Notes: generated by a model not told the origin, from the letters alone. A stretch of 15,019 nucleotides of DNA from Lachnospiraceae bacterium (GCA_009774375.1 VSNO01000116.1:1-15019), one strand, 5' to 3'. Numbered from the stretch's first letter, positions 7,111 to 14,721 are shown. Translations and numbers: made by a program.

Positions 7111-10100
7111 CTAATACCCCAGATAACTGTAGTTCAGATCCACATTGGTGCTGATCCCGCTGATCTTTCCTTTGTCAGAATACTGCCACATATCATATTT
7201 TCCCTTGTATGTGGGGGATGAAGCATACTGGGCCAGCCAGATCTTACAGCTGGCAACCGAGCCCATACTCAGTTTGTCCTCAAACCATGATTTTGATGCA
7301 TAGATCCCCGGCTTGTACCCCGCGCTCGCGACGGTCTGGCAGAACGCGTTCACCACCGCTGTGCGCGTCGCCTTGTCGATCTTGTCAGCCCTGCCGCCGC
7401 TCGCCTCCGTATCGATGAAGATCGGATACGTGAGATTGTAGCCCTTCACGAGACTCACTGCCAGCGAGGCCTCCTTGACCGCCTCGACCTCGTTGACCGC
7501 CTGTGAGAACACATAGACGCCAACCTTCAGTCCGGCTGCCGTGGCACCCTTGATGTTTGTCTTAAAATTCTGGTCCTCGATCAGCGCGCCTGTGGAGGAA
7601 CCTCTGTATCCGCAGCGGATGATGACATAGTCGACACCTGACGCCTTGACCGCGTTCCAGTCGATCTTTCCATTGTGCCTTGACACGTCGATCCCGAACG
7701 TCGATCCGTTGACAGTGGTCGCGATCGCCCCGTCCGCGCCAAAATTATAGGTGACGCCCTGAATGATCTGTGTGCCGGTCACGACATTGCCGTTTTTGTC
7801 ATAATAATAGGTCTTTCCGTCAATCGTCTGCCATCCTGTATACATGTAGTTCGCCTGCGCCGATATATAAAATTCGGTACTGCTGTAGTAGTCCGCATAG
7901 ACGGCTTCCCTGTAGCTTCCGTCCGCATTTTTGACATAGATCTGATTTCCGTTCTTGTCCTTGAGCTTCGTCGTCGTGTCGGACGTCGCATTGGAATTCA
8001 CGGTCACGACGCAGGTCGCCTGCTTCTGTTTGCCCTGTGAATCCTTCTCCTTCGTCGTTGCCGTGATCTTGACGCTTCCCGCGGCAACACCTGTCACCAC
8101 ACCTTTCTCGTTGACTGTCGCGATCTTCTTGTCCGAAGTCTCCCATGTCACTCCCGCATCCGATTTATAGTTCGTCACGGTCGGCACAAGTGTCGTAGAG
8201 CCGCCCACCGCGATGTACACCTCGCTTGTGCGGTCAAGCACAAGTGTCAGATCCGCTTTTCCAGTGACGCTGATCTCCACACTGCACCTGATATCGAGCT
8301 CCTTCCCGTCTGCCCCCTTAACACCGGTGACTTTGCCCGTGATATGTACTTTCCCTTCCTTCACTCCGGTCACGACACCGTCCGCGGCGACAGTCGCGAT
8401 GGACTTATCGCTGCTCTCCCACGCGATGGACGGGAAATTCGACGTGAGCGTCTCCGTACTTCCGTCCTCCCTGGTGTACACGAGCTTTGCAGGCTTCACT
8501 GTCAGCGTGGCACCCGCCGCGCAGCTGTCCGCGCTCTTGGACAGCGCGAGACTGCCGGATCTGATCTTTGCCGCCTCGACCGTGATCACACATGTCACGC
8601 TCGCTGTGTCGGTTGTCTCAGAAGTGCTTTTATCAGGCTCCTGCTCTGTGACTTTCTTGTATTCATAGCCAGTTATGTTCCCCTGATCATCTTTGACCTC
8701 TGTATATTTCTTTTGCTCTTCCGGATCTGTTATGGCGTTATATTCGTCCACCGTTATGCTCACGGTCTCCTCAGTGGGCGGTTTTGCCGTCACAGTCGTC
8801 GTGATCGTTTTTCTGGTGACCGTGTACGTGATATTGGTGGTTCCAACCGCCTTTGCCGTCACCTTTCCGCCGCTGACCGACGCGACACTGTCGTTCGAGC
8901 TTTTCCACTCCGACGTGTACTGGTATTCGATACTACCACCATCAGCCCCCGTTTCCGTCTTGTTGGCAAACTCCGTCCCCTTCAGGTTGATACTCGTCCC
9001 TATGCTCAGCGTCGCGCTCGTGCGGTCCAGCGACACGTTCAATGTGTCAAACAACATCCTCGCTGCTGCCCGCGAGACCTGCGACGGATCCGCGATCGTG
9101 TTCTTATCCACCAGCAGATAGCTCTCCGAACCGCTGACAGGCGTCTTGGTCGACTCCACCCACTCAACAGTGTCCTTGAGGACTTCCGCCTCCGCTGCCG
9201 CCGCATTTTTCTCCGTGTCCTCGACTGCCACATTGACCTGTTTCTCAGTCTTGACCTCGTCCTGCACATCATTGATCACTACGTACTCAACCTTGTCCTT
9301 GACCGTAACCTGCTGCGCCACTGTCGGAAACTTGTACTTGTCCGTCGAAGTCACGACCGCATCAAACACGCCCGCATTGACATTCTGTGCATAGATGATA
9401 CCATCCATGTCGTCGTCCGTGAGGACAAGCTGCTTTCCCTTTGAATTTGTGAGCTTGACTTCAAATGCCGTACCTGTGATCAGTTCCCCCGTATTGACAT
9501 CTGTAAAGCGTATCTTCAGGTCCTTCTCCACAGACACAAAGCTGACATTCACCTTTGTAGACTCCGGCGTTTCCACCACCTCGACCGACGAGGTCTCCCC
9601 TGTGCCTGCCTCCTCGGTATCCTCCTGCGCAAAGTTTCCTAACAGCGCTGCATCCGCCATGGCAAGCAGGCCATCGTCGCCCACGATCCCAATATCCTTG
9701 ATCTCATTTCCCAATGGTGCGAGTGCCGCGATCTGTCGGTTCAGATTGTTTGACTGCAAAAACATGCTCAGGATCACTGCCGCCGCGACCAGCACCACCA
9801 CACCCGTGGACGCGACCACTGCATCCAGAGCAGTCAGATGGCTGAGCCTGAATTTCAGTCTCTGCCAGAGATCGACTGGCTCCTCCGGTCCAGCATCCCC
9901 AAACACAGCAGGATCATATTCGTGATCCTCGTCGTACTCCCCATATGCGATATCGAAGGAATCCTCGTCGTACGATTCATCATAATACTCATCGTCATCA
10001 AATTCTTCACTGACATACACATCGTCATCAAATTCTTCACTGACATACACATCGTCATCAAATTCTTCACTGACATACACATCATCAGAAAGCTCTCCCT

Positions 10101-10710
10101 CGATGTACGCGTCGCCGGCAAATTCTTCCTCAATATACGCATCGTCGGCAAACTCATCCCCGGCATACGCGTCGTCGGCAAATTCTTCCTCGATATATGC
10201 GTCGTCTACAAACTCTTCCTCGACATACGCATCATCATAATATTCGTCAGACGTGTAATATTCCGCTCTGTCGTCCGCAGGATCCTCCTCGCCGTCATTT
10301 CCATAATAGCTCTCTGTGTCTTCAGCAAAATCATCCGGTTCATAGATCTCGATATTGATCTCCTTTGTGCTGTATAAGAATTCATCATCCTCTGGCACAT
10401 CTTCATCTGGTTCATAGTCTTCCTGTTCTTCGCGATATTCTGCTCCGTCGTACTCCTGCTGTTCCTCATACTCATCCGCATATTCCTGCATTTCCTCCGG
10501 GGAATACTCGCCATACACTGTATCCGCACTTGAATACGCGACGATATATTCATCCTCACCGCCGGGACCAGCACCGTCATCCGCATCCTCCTGCACTGTC
10601 ATATCTTCCCCATATCCATCCTCACAAAGATCCTCTATATATTCATCTGTATATCTGACTGTCTCTCTCTTGTTCCTGCCGCGTGCTCCCAATGTTTTCT
10701 TTTTCTTCAT
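7111..10710 (-). CDS. Large membrane-anchored GH25 lysozyme with acidic repeat tail and Big_2-type domains
   Basis: A 1199-residue single-pass protein. After a basic start (KKKKTLGARGRNKR) comes an extremely acidic, Tyr-rich region (about 17-285) with 10-residue repeats (about 158-247). One membrane helix (about 293-318) follows, with positive residues (KFR) on the N-terminal side, so the acidic part is cytoplasmic. Outside are: a prealbumin/SpaA-like module (386-495) with DDDMDG (432-437), a DxDxDG loop; three Ig-like Big_2-type domains (about 556-712, 718-815, 820-905), the first apparently interrupted by a 60-residue insert; two cell-wall-binding-type repeats (about 955-998, GWQTIDGKTYYYDKNG); and a GH25 domain (1004-1199) with GIDVSRHNG (Asp1008), FIDTE (Asp1100, Glu1102) and VDLN (1190-1193). 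It should bind and cut peptidoglycan close to the membrane. AGGGAGG precedes the ATG. It has its own promoter and sits between the transporter pair and the rfb unit. The role of the acidic tail is unknown. Confidence 0.93.
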   Translation of the reverse strand: MKKKKTLGARGRNKRETVRYTDEYIEDLCEDGYGEDMTVQEDADDGAGPGGEDEYIVAYSSADTVYGEYSPEEMQEYADEYEEQQEYDGAEYREEQEDYEPDEDVPEDDEFLYSTKEINIEIYEPDDFAEDTESYYGNDGEEDPADDRAEYYTSDEYYDDAYVEEEFVDDAYIEEEFADDAYAGDEFADDAYIEEEFAGDAYIEGELSDDVYVSEEFDDDVYVSEEFDDDVYVSEEFDDDEYYDESYDEDSFDIAYGEYDEDHEYDPAVFGDAGPEEPVDLWQRLKFRLSHLTALDAVVASTGVVVLVAAAVILSMFLQSNNLNRQIAALAPLGNEIKDIGIVGDDGLLAMADAALLGNFAQEDTEEAGTGETSSVEVVETPESTKVNVSFVSVEKDLKIRFTDVNTGELITGTAFEVKLTNSKGKQLVLTDDDMDGIIYAQNVNAGVFDAVVTSTDKYKFPTVAQQVTVKDKVEYVVINDVQDEVKTEKQVNVAVEDTEKNAAAAEAEVLKDTVEWVESTKTPVSGSESYLLVDKNTIADPSQVSRAAARMLFDTLNVSLDRTSATLSIGTSINLKGTEFANKTETGADGGSIEYQYTSEWKSSNDSVASVSGGKVTAKAVGTTNITYTVTRKTITTTVTAKPPTEETVSITVDEYNAITDPEEQKKYTEVKDDQGNITGYEYKKVTEQEPDKSTSETTDTASVTCVITVEAAKIRSGSLALSKSADSCAAGATLTVKPAKLVYTREDGSTETLTSNFPSIAWESSDKSIATVAADGVVTGVKEGKVHITGKVTGVKGADGKELDIRCSVEISVTGKADLTLVLDRTSEVYIAVGGSTTLVPTVTNYKSDAGVTWETSDKKIATVNEKGVVTGVAAGSVKITATTKEKDSQGKQKQATCVVTVNSNATSDTTTKLKDKNGNQIYVKNADGSYREAVYADYYSSTEFYISAQANYMYTGWQTIDGKTYYYDKNGNVVTGTQIIQGVTYNFGADGAIATTVNGSTFGIDVSRHNGKIDWNAVKASGVDYVIIRCGYRGSSTGALIEDQNFKTNIKGATAAGLKVGVYVFSQAVNEVEAVKEASLAVSLVKGYNLTYPIFIDTEASGGRADKIDKATRTAVVNAFCQTVASAGYKPGIYASKSWFEDKLSMGSVASCKIWLAQYASSPTYKGKYDMWQYSDKGKISGISTNVDLNYSYLGY
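9991..10230 (-). repeat. 30-bp coding tandem repeats (eight units) in the acidic tail of the large GH25 protein
   Basis: Eight consecutive 30-bp units encode 10-residue blocks of the form DDAYIEEEFA or DDVYVSEEFD. Units 9991-10020, 10021-10050 and 10051-10080 are identical base for base. Units from 10081 to 10230 diverge by several positions each, and partly matching units flank both sides (9961-9990, 10231-10260). Identical neighbouring copies suggest recent unit duplication, and a whole-unit gain or loss would keep the reading frame. There are no spacers between units, so this is not a CRISPR array. Confidence 0.95.
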
Positions 10711-10778
10711 CCTGCCTCCCTTTTCCCACAGTGCGCTTCATGTCAGCACTTTCATTTTCTGCAGCTCCTAACGTACCA

Positions 10779-10807
10779 ATTATAGCAAAACCTGCACCGC
10801 TGCTCAA
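10779..10807 (-). promoter_or_regulatory. Predicted sigma-A promoter for the large GH25 gene
   Basis: On the minus strand, -35 TTGAGC (10802-10807), a 17-bp spacer and a perfect -10 TATAAT (10779-10784) with TG one base upstream (extended -10). Transcription should start near 10772, giving a leader of about 60 nt before the ATG at 10710. The 148-bp gap (10711-10858) shows no convincing terminator after the preceding transporter gene. Confidence 0.75.
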
Positions 10808-10858
10808 CGTTTTTTTCAAAATAACACAGTGTAAATTCTGGTATGACAGATTGTGCCG

Positions 10859-11197
10859 TTATATATGGAACACCGCGATCCCTGCCATAATACACGCGAT
10901 TCCCGCCATCTTCCGGACACTGATCCGCTCTCCGAAGACAAAATACCCCAGCACGAGTACCACGACATTCCCCAGCGATTCAATGACCGGCCCGTTCTTG
11001 TACTCCATACCGCTGTACGCATAGATGGTCAGGAGCATTGACAGGAACAGGAGTCCATAGCCGCTGATCACATATGGGTTCAGATACTCCCTCACCACAG
11101 TGTTATACGTTTTCAGCGCACTCTTTTTCAACAAAACCTGCGATATCGAGGCGACCGCCACTGACAAAAACATCGCAAAGACAAACCTGCTGAACAT
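10859..11197 (-). CDS. Half-size EamA/ArnF-like transporter subunit B
   Basis: A 112-residue protein with four hydrophobic helices (about 4-22, 44-62, 70-88, 93-111), the size and plan of one small multidrug resistance/ArnE-ArnF subunit of the drug/metabolite transporter superfamily. SISQVLLKKSALKTY (18-32) resembles the first-helix and loop region of ArnE/F-like proteins, and YKNGPVIESLGNVVVLVLGY (66-85) the third helix. The first helix lacks the membrane Glu that true SMR drug pumps use. It lies one base after the stop of its partner (TAA-T-ATG), with the ribosome site inside the partner's 3' end, so the two are probably made together and form a heterodimer. A likely role is flipping an undecaprenyl-phosphate sugar; a drug or metabolite substrate cannot be excluded. 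Confidence 0.8.
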   Translation of the reverse strand: MFSRFVFAMFLSVAVASISQVLLKKSALKTYNTVVREYLNPYVISGYGLLFLSMLLTIYAYSGMEYKNGPVIESLGNVVVLVLGYFVFGERISVRKMAGIACIMAGIAVFHI

Positions 11198-11198
11198 A

Positions 11199-11561
11199 TT
11201 ACCCTTCCTCCGTCCCTGTATTGATGATCAGGGTGCCCGTCATAACCAGCACAACACCCGCAATATTCTGCAGTGTGATCGTATCATGAAAAAAAAGGAC
11301 CGCCCACACCATGGACCACACGACTGCCATTGAGCGGTTCGCGTATGCGACGGAAAGCTCGAATCGCTTGATCATCTGCTGCCAGAGTACCGCATACACT
11401 CCCAGAATCGCAAACTCCATTCCGAAAAAAAACAGAAAACGCAGCAGGTCACCGCCGCTTGCAGACGCCTCCTTGGACATCACGCTCGAGATCGTATAGA
11501 TCATGATCACTGCCTGCAGCAGTATGATATTCTTTATTTTCCCAGCCAGACTACCATTCAT
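11199..11561 (-). CDS. Half-size EamA/ArnE-like transporter subunit A
   Basis: A 120-residue protein with four predicted helices (about 10-28, 40-60, 72-92, 96-114). The sequence YTISSVMSKEAS (22-33) and the pattern WQQMIKRFELSVAYANRSM (60-78) followed by VVWSMVWAVLFFHD are those of small EamA-family proteins that occur as adjacent pairs in Lachnospiraceae. As in its neighbour, the essential membrane Glu of EmrE-type drug exporters is absent from helix 1. It starts 8 bp after the stop of the GT-C C-terminal gene, with a short AGGA before the ATG, and is followed at 1 bp by its partner. By analogy with ArnE/ArnF it may carry lipid-linked sugars to the outer face of the membrane for the adjacent GT-C-like protein. 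Confidence 0.8.
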   Translation of the reverse strand: MNGSLAGKIKNIILLQAVIMIYTISSVMSKEASASGGDLLRFLFFFGMEFAILGVYAVLWQQMIKRFELSVAYANRSMAVVWSMVWAVLFFHDTITLQNIAGVVLVMTGTLIINTGTEEG

Positions 11562-11569
11562 ATCCTAAC

Positions 11570-12415
11570 TCAGCCCCCCGCTTCGATCACATCCGCATCG
11601 AGAAGTCCCTGCTCTTTGTACACCCAGTAATAATTGTAATCCATATAGATAAAATACCCCTGCACAAACCTGAACAGAAAATATCCCTGCTCCTCCATGC
11701 TCCCGTTCATCTGTTTCGCGCAGGAGAGCACGACAAAGGCGCAGTGCTGATCGCGCGCGCACCGTGCCACCTCCTCCACATCATAGGCAGTCTTGTCCGC
11801 CTCCATGGCATCGTAGAGCTCATTCTGAAATGACCACGACGGCTCGACAACATTCCTGCCATACGGTGTGAACACATCCGCCGTATACTGGTGGAAATGC
11901 GTCAGAAGCTCTGCCGGAAGCACCGCGATCGGCTTGTAGTTGTCCAGCCTGAGCGCGTCCGCCACGTCGATCACCTGCTGCGGAATGTGGTACGCATTGG
12001 CAGCCCTGATGTGAAACGAATTGGTGTACACCAGATCCCCATTCATCACGATCACCAGAACTGCCAGAATAAAGACCAGCGCCCTGGACACCAGTCGCTC
12101 AAAATAGGCCATAAGTCTCACAACACTATAACATACAAGGATCCCGATCGGCAGTGACCACAGTACACGGTAATAGACATCCGCGTCGATCTTCATCCCC
12201 ACCCACGCATAGAGCGGGAACAGAAAGACTGCTCCGACCGCCGCCACCAGATACAGCAGCACAATGCGCAGCTTCCTGTCCTTTTCCGTCATCCACAGAA
12301 ACAACAGGGCGATCAGGAAAAGAGGGATCAGAAAACTCCTGTTATTGTACAGGAGTATGTCCTCCCAGACAGCCGCAGCCGCAGCTTTCCACTCCGTAAA
12401 CAGACCATTTTGCAC
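11570..12415 (-). CDS. C-terminal half of a GT-C-like membrane protein, encoded as a separate gene
   Basis: A 281-residue protein: four membrane helices (about 27-42, 50-72, 85-104, 110-127) and a soluble tail (about 128-281) containing VLPAELLTHFHQYTADV and PYGRN (184-188). The helices with VYYRVLWSLP (80-89) and the soluble tail look like the second half of DUF6077-type polytopic proteins. I recognise this only by general resemblance. The start is GTG at 12415, with a full AAAGGAGG 9 nt upstream. The frame is open to 12970 but the upstream part is out-of-frame reading of the preceding gene, without hydrophobic segments. The preceding gene seems to supply the missing first half, including the acidic loop expected at a GT-C active site. 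The pair may work as two subunits of an extracytoplasmic glycosyltransferase, or it may be a broken single gene. Confidence 0.7.
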   Translation of the reverse strand: MQNGLFTEWKAAAAAVWEDILLYNNRSFLIPLFLIALLFLWMTEKDRKLRIVLLYLVAAVGAVFLFPLYAWVGMKIDADVYYRVLWSLPIGILVCYSVVRLMAYFERLVSRALVFILAVLVIVMNGDLVYTNSFHIRAANAYHIPQQVIDVADALRLDNYKPIAVLPAELLTHFHQYTADVFTPYGRNVVEPSWSFQNELYDAMEADKTAYDVEEVARCARDQHCAFVVLSCAKQMNGSMEEQGYFLFRFVQGYFIYMDYNYYWVYKEQGLLDADVIEAGG

Positions 12416-12424
12416 TGTTCTCCC

Positions 12425-12451
12425 CCTCCTTTCGCCGCAGCACCGCTGCGG
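12425..12451 (-). promoter_or_regulatory. Hairpin plus strong ribosome binding site between the two GT-C halves
   Basis: The 44-bp gap between the two genes contains a perfect 7-bp stem with a 3-nt loop (minus-strand CCGCAGC-GGT-GCTGCGG, 12435-12451), then after 2 nt the ribosome site AAAGGAGG (12425-12432), then GTG at 12415. There is no U-run, so it is not a terminator. The site decides the start of the downstream gene. The hairpin sits where it could affect ribosome re-initiation after the upstream TAG; that function is inference. Confidence 0.6.
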
Positions 12452-12459
12452 TATGACAG

Positions 12460-13503
12460 CTACTTTATGATCATGTAACACACTGCCAGCAGCAGACAGG
12501 GCGCACAGCACAGAAACAGCTCTGCCGCAAACTTCGCGCTCCTTTTTCTGATCCCGAGCATCACCGCTGCGACAGCCGTGATCGTCGGCACGACCATAAA
12601 GGATACGCTCGTGGCAAGGACTGACGACACGCACACGCAGATATACAGCAGCCACATTCCCTGACTCACGCTCTTCTGCGCCAGATACAGCAGCGCCAGA
12701 AACAGCGCAGGGAGCACCATCCCCGCCATCACCCCTTTGCCCTGCCAGGTTCTCGTCATGGCAAAAGTCTCCGTGGTATACAGCGAGATATTCCCATACA
12801 TGAACCATACAGCAGTCAGGATCATGAAAACAGGTCTGTAAGCTTTCCTGTTCCACAACAGCCTGCTGCAGATCTGTCCATAAATACAATACATAAATAC
12901 CAGCCACACCGGGGCCAGCACACTGTGCGCTACGATCGCAGGCGCGATGCCGCTCAGCCGGGACATCCATGCCTGGTAGATCGGCATCGGTGAAAAAGCA
13001 TGCCTTGTATCCAGCGGACAGATGTAACCGGAATAGGCATCCCGCAGATACATGGTATCAAACCTGTCCGCAAACACCGACACGGCAATGTAATAGGCGT
13101 CGTCCCCATCATAGTACTCATACAGGACCGCATACGCCATCTGAAACGCCACGATCAGGAAGAACACCGCCCAGCCAAGCTTTACGCTTCGCGGCATATC
13201 CCACATACCGCGCACATCATCCAGATACGCACTCCAGAGCTGCCGTCCATACCCCAGAGACACCACCAGCGCCGCCGCGACAATGCCAGTGTACACAGCC
13301 ACCAGTTTCGTGAAGCTCCACTCCAGCAGGATAAAAGGAACAGCTGTCAGCTCAAACAGAAAAAAGCTCACAAACCACCCGCAGACATAAGTCATTGCGG
13401 GTGTCCTTTGCAAGCGATCCATATGTTTTACAGGTATAAAGCCAAGAATAAATGGCACTGGCAATATTAAAACCAGCAGTATTCCCCACCGTATAATCTC
13501 CAC
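12460..13503 (-). CDS. N-terminal half of a GT-C-like polytopic membrane protein (DUF6077-like)
   Basis: A 347-residue, highly hydrophobic protein with about nine or ten membrane helices. After helix 3 (about 107-126) the loop YYDGDDAYY (130-138) holds an Asp cluster. An acidic motif in the first large outside loops is the usual catalytic hallmark of GT-C glycosyltransferases, which use polyprenyl-phosphate sugars outside the cell. RHAFSPMPIYQAWMS (167-181) follows in the same loop region. The protein ends abruptly after a helix (LLLAVCYMIIK) and has no C-terminal soluble domain. The next gene supplies four more helices and such a domain in another frame. The start is GTG at 13503 with AGGAGA nine nt upstream, 18 bp after the SGNH gene. 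Family assignment rests on topology, the Asp loop and resemblance to DUF6077 proteins; the enzymatic role is inferred. Confidence 0.72.
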   Translation of the reverse strand: MEIIRWGILLVLILPVPFILGFIPVKHMDRLQRTPAMTYVCGWFVSFFLFELTAVPFILLEWSFTKLVAVYTGIVAAALVVSLGYGRQLWSAYLDDVRGMWDMPRSVKLGWAVFFLIVAFQMAYAVLYEYYDGDDAYYIAVSVFADRFDTMYLRDAYSGYICPLDTRHAFSPMPIYQAWMSRLSGIAPAIVAHSVLAPVWLVFMYCIYGQICSRLLWNRKAYRPVFMILTAVWFMYGNISLYTTETFAMTRTWQGKGVMAGMVLPALFLALLYLAQKSVSQGMWLLYICVCVSSVLATSVSFMVVPTITAVAAVMLGIRKRSAKFAAELFLCCAPCLLLAVCYMIIK

Positions 13504-13521
13504 CTGATCCGTTCTCCTATT

Positions 13522-14721
13522 TTAATCCACTTCCCTCTTGCCAAAGTAGAGTGACAGTTCTGCCGCGATGTGCTCGCCCAGTACAATATTGCCATTGTCC
13601 TTAGGATGCAGTCCATCTCTCAGATAAAAATCGGAGGACTCCTTGTCCGTACAGTCCATAAATCCAATGTCGTACAGCTCGATCACATGATATCCAAACT
13701 CATCGGCGAGCTTGCGCTGCACCTCCATGTAATCATTCAGCGTCGGCTGCCCCTGCACGTCCGAGTACGTACACTGCGCCTTTTTCGAGTTGTTGTACAT
13801 CGTCACAAAGAAGATGTCCCTGTCCCCGTAATATTCCTTCAGCTGCTTCATAAAATACCGCACAGAGCCGCAGTACCCTGCCGTGCTCATCTTGTCATTG
13901 ACATCTCCGAACCGCTTATTCGCAGGCGTACTCAAATAATCATTCACCCCCGCAAACACGACGATGATATCCGAGTCCACATTGGTGACATTGCCAAAGT
14001 TCATGGCAAGGGACAGATCCTCATCACCATATGAAGTAAACATCCTGCCTCCCTTACCATGATTCAACGTTCTGTTGAAATGAAGATAGGACTCCGCATA
14101 GTTGACATAACTAATAAAATTCCCCTTAATGTCCACCGCGCTGGTGATCCCTTCCGTTATGCTGTCTCCGATAAACACAATATTCTTATGGCTGAAATCA
14201 TAGGCATTGTTCGCAAGGATCTGCCTGTCCATCTGATTGATCTTCGAGGTCTTGTCCTTTGAATTCTTCAGGCCATACAAAAGCTGCCTCGCCTCATCAA
14301 AATTTTCCTGCTGTTCCCGCCTTGCTTTCAGTTCCCCTTCCGTTAGTTGTGCAATTTCATTTACAGGTTCTGTCTGTAACTGTTCCGTCTGTGACACACC
14401 CTCTGAAGAATTTTCTGTTGATATTTGTTCCTGTATTGTCTCTCCTTCAGCTCCCTGCAATGCGGACATCGTCTCCCCGGCACTCTCTGTCTCCGATACC
14501 TGCGTCACAACAGTCTCTGCCGGCGTTTCGCCCGATGCCAGTTCTGTCCCGTAACATATACATCCAGGACAATCGCATCCATACGGGCATCCCGTCACAT
14601 TCCCATCGTTTCTCACGATGAGCGGCTCCTTCACGATATCCGTGCGCTCCCCGCATCCCACGAGCGACAGAGCCACTGCCGCCATCGCCATCAAAATCGC
14701 TACCATTGATTTTCTTTTCAT
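13522..14721 (-). CDS. SGNH/GDSL-family hydrolase lipoprotein
   Basis: A 399-residue surface lipoprotein. The signal peptide ends in a lipobox, LVGC, with Cys23 as the lipidated residue. A striking cysteine cluster follows (Cys45, 49, 51, 54, 56 in GCPYGCDCPGCICYG), then a Ser/Thr/Glu/Gln-rich spacer (about 58-130), then the catalytic domain (about 175-395). All SGNH blocks are present: FIGDSITEG with Ser187, Gly in HGKGGR (221-226), GVND with Asn260, and DGLHP with Asp369 and His372. Such enzymes remove or transfer O-acyl groups, often on surface glycans. ATG at 14721 is chosen because it begins a normal lipoprotein signal and has GGGAAAG just upstream; the in-frame ATG at 14781 would add 20 residues lacking that logic. 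It lies 69 bp after the deacetylase and 18 bp before the GT-C-like gene. Confidence 0.92.
   Translation of the reverse strand: MKRKSMVAILMAMAAVALSLVGCGERTDIVKEPLIVRNDGNVTGCPYGCDCPGCICYGTELASGETPAETVVTQVSETESAGETMSALQGAEGETIQEQISTENSSEGVSQTEQLQTEPVNEIAQLTEGELKARREQQENFDEARQLLYGLKNSKDKTSKINQMDRQILANNAYDFSHKNIVFIGDSITEGITSAVDIKGNFISYVNYAESYLHFNRTLNHGKGGRMFTSYGDEDLSLAMNFGNVTNVDSDIIVVFAGVNDYLSTPANKRFGDVNDKMSTAGYCGSVRYFMKQLKEYYGDRDIFFVTMYNNSKKAQCTYSDVQGQPTLNDYMEVQRKLADEFGYHVIELYDIGFMDCTDKESSDFYLRDGLHPKDNGNIVLGEHIAAELSLYFGKREVD

Noticed and set aside
9991..10230. Short CRISPR-like array of 30-bp repeats.
   Set aside because: Units are directly adjacent with no spacers, lie in frame inside a coding region, and there are no cas genes.
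10859..11561. Multidrug efflux pump (SMR) as the function of the paired small transporters.
   Set aside because: The essential first-helix Glu is missing in both, and the context is glycan assembly rather than resistance.
12455..12475. Programmed -1 frameshift joining the two GT-C halves.
   Set aside because: The overlap region (ATCATAAAGTAG) has no X-XXY-YYZ slippery heptamer, and the second gene has its own strong ribosome site. An ordinary indel remains possible.
12416..12970. Upstream extension of the GT-C C-terminal gene, open in frame to 12970.
   Set aside because: This part reads a membrane protein gene out of frame, giving Cys/Arg/Gly-rich sequence without helices, while GTG at 12415 has an ideal ribosome site.
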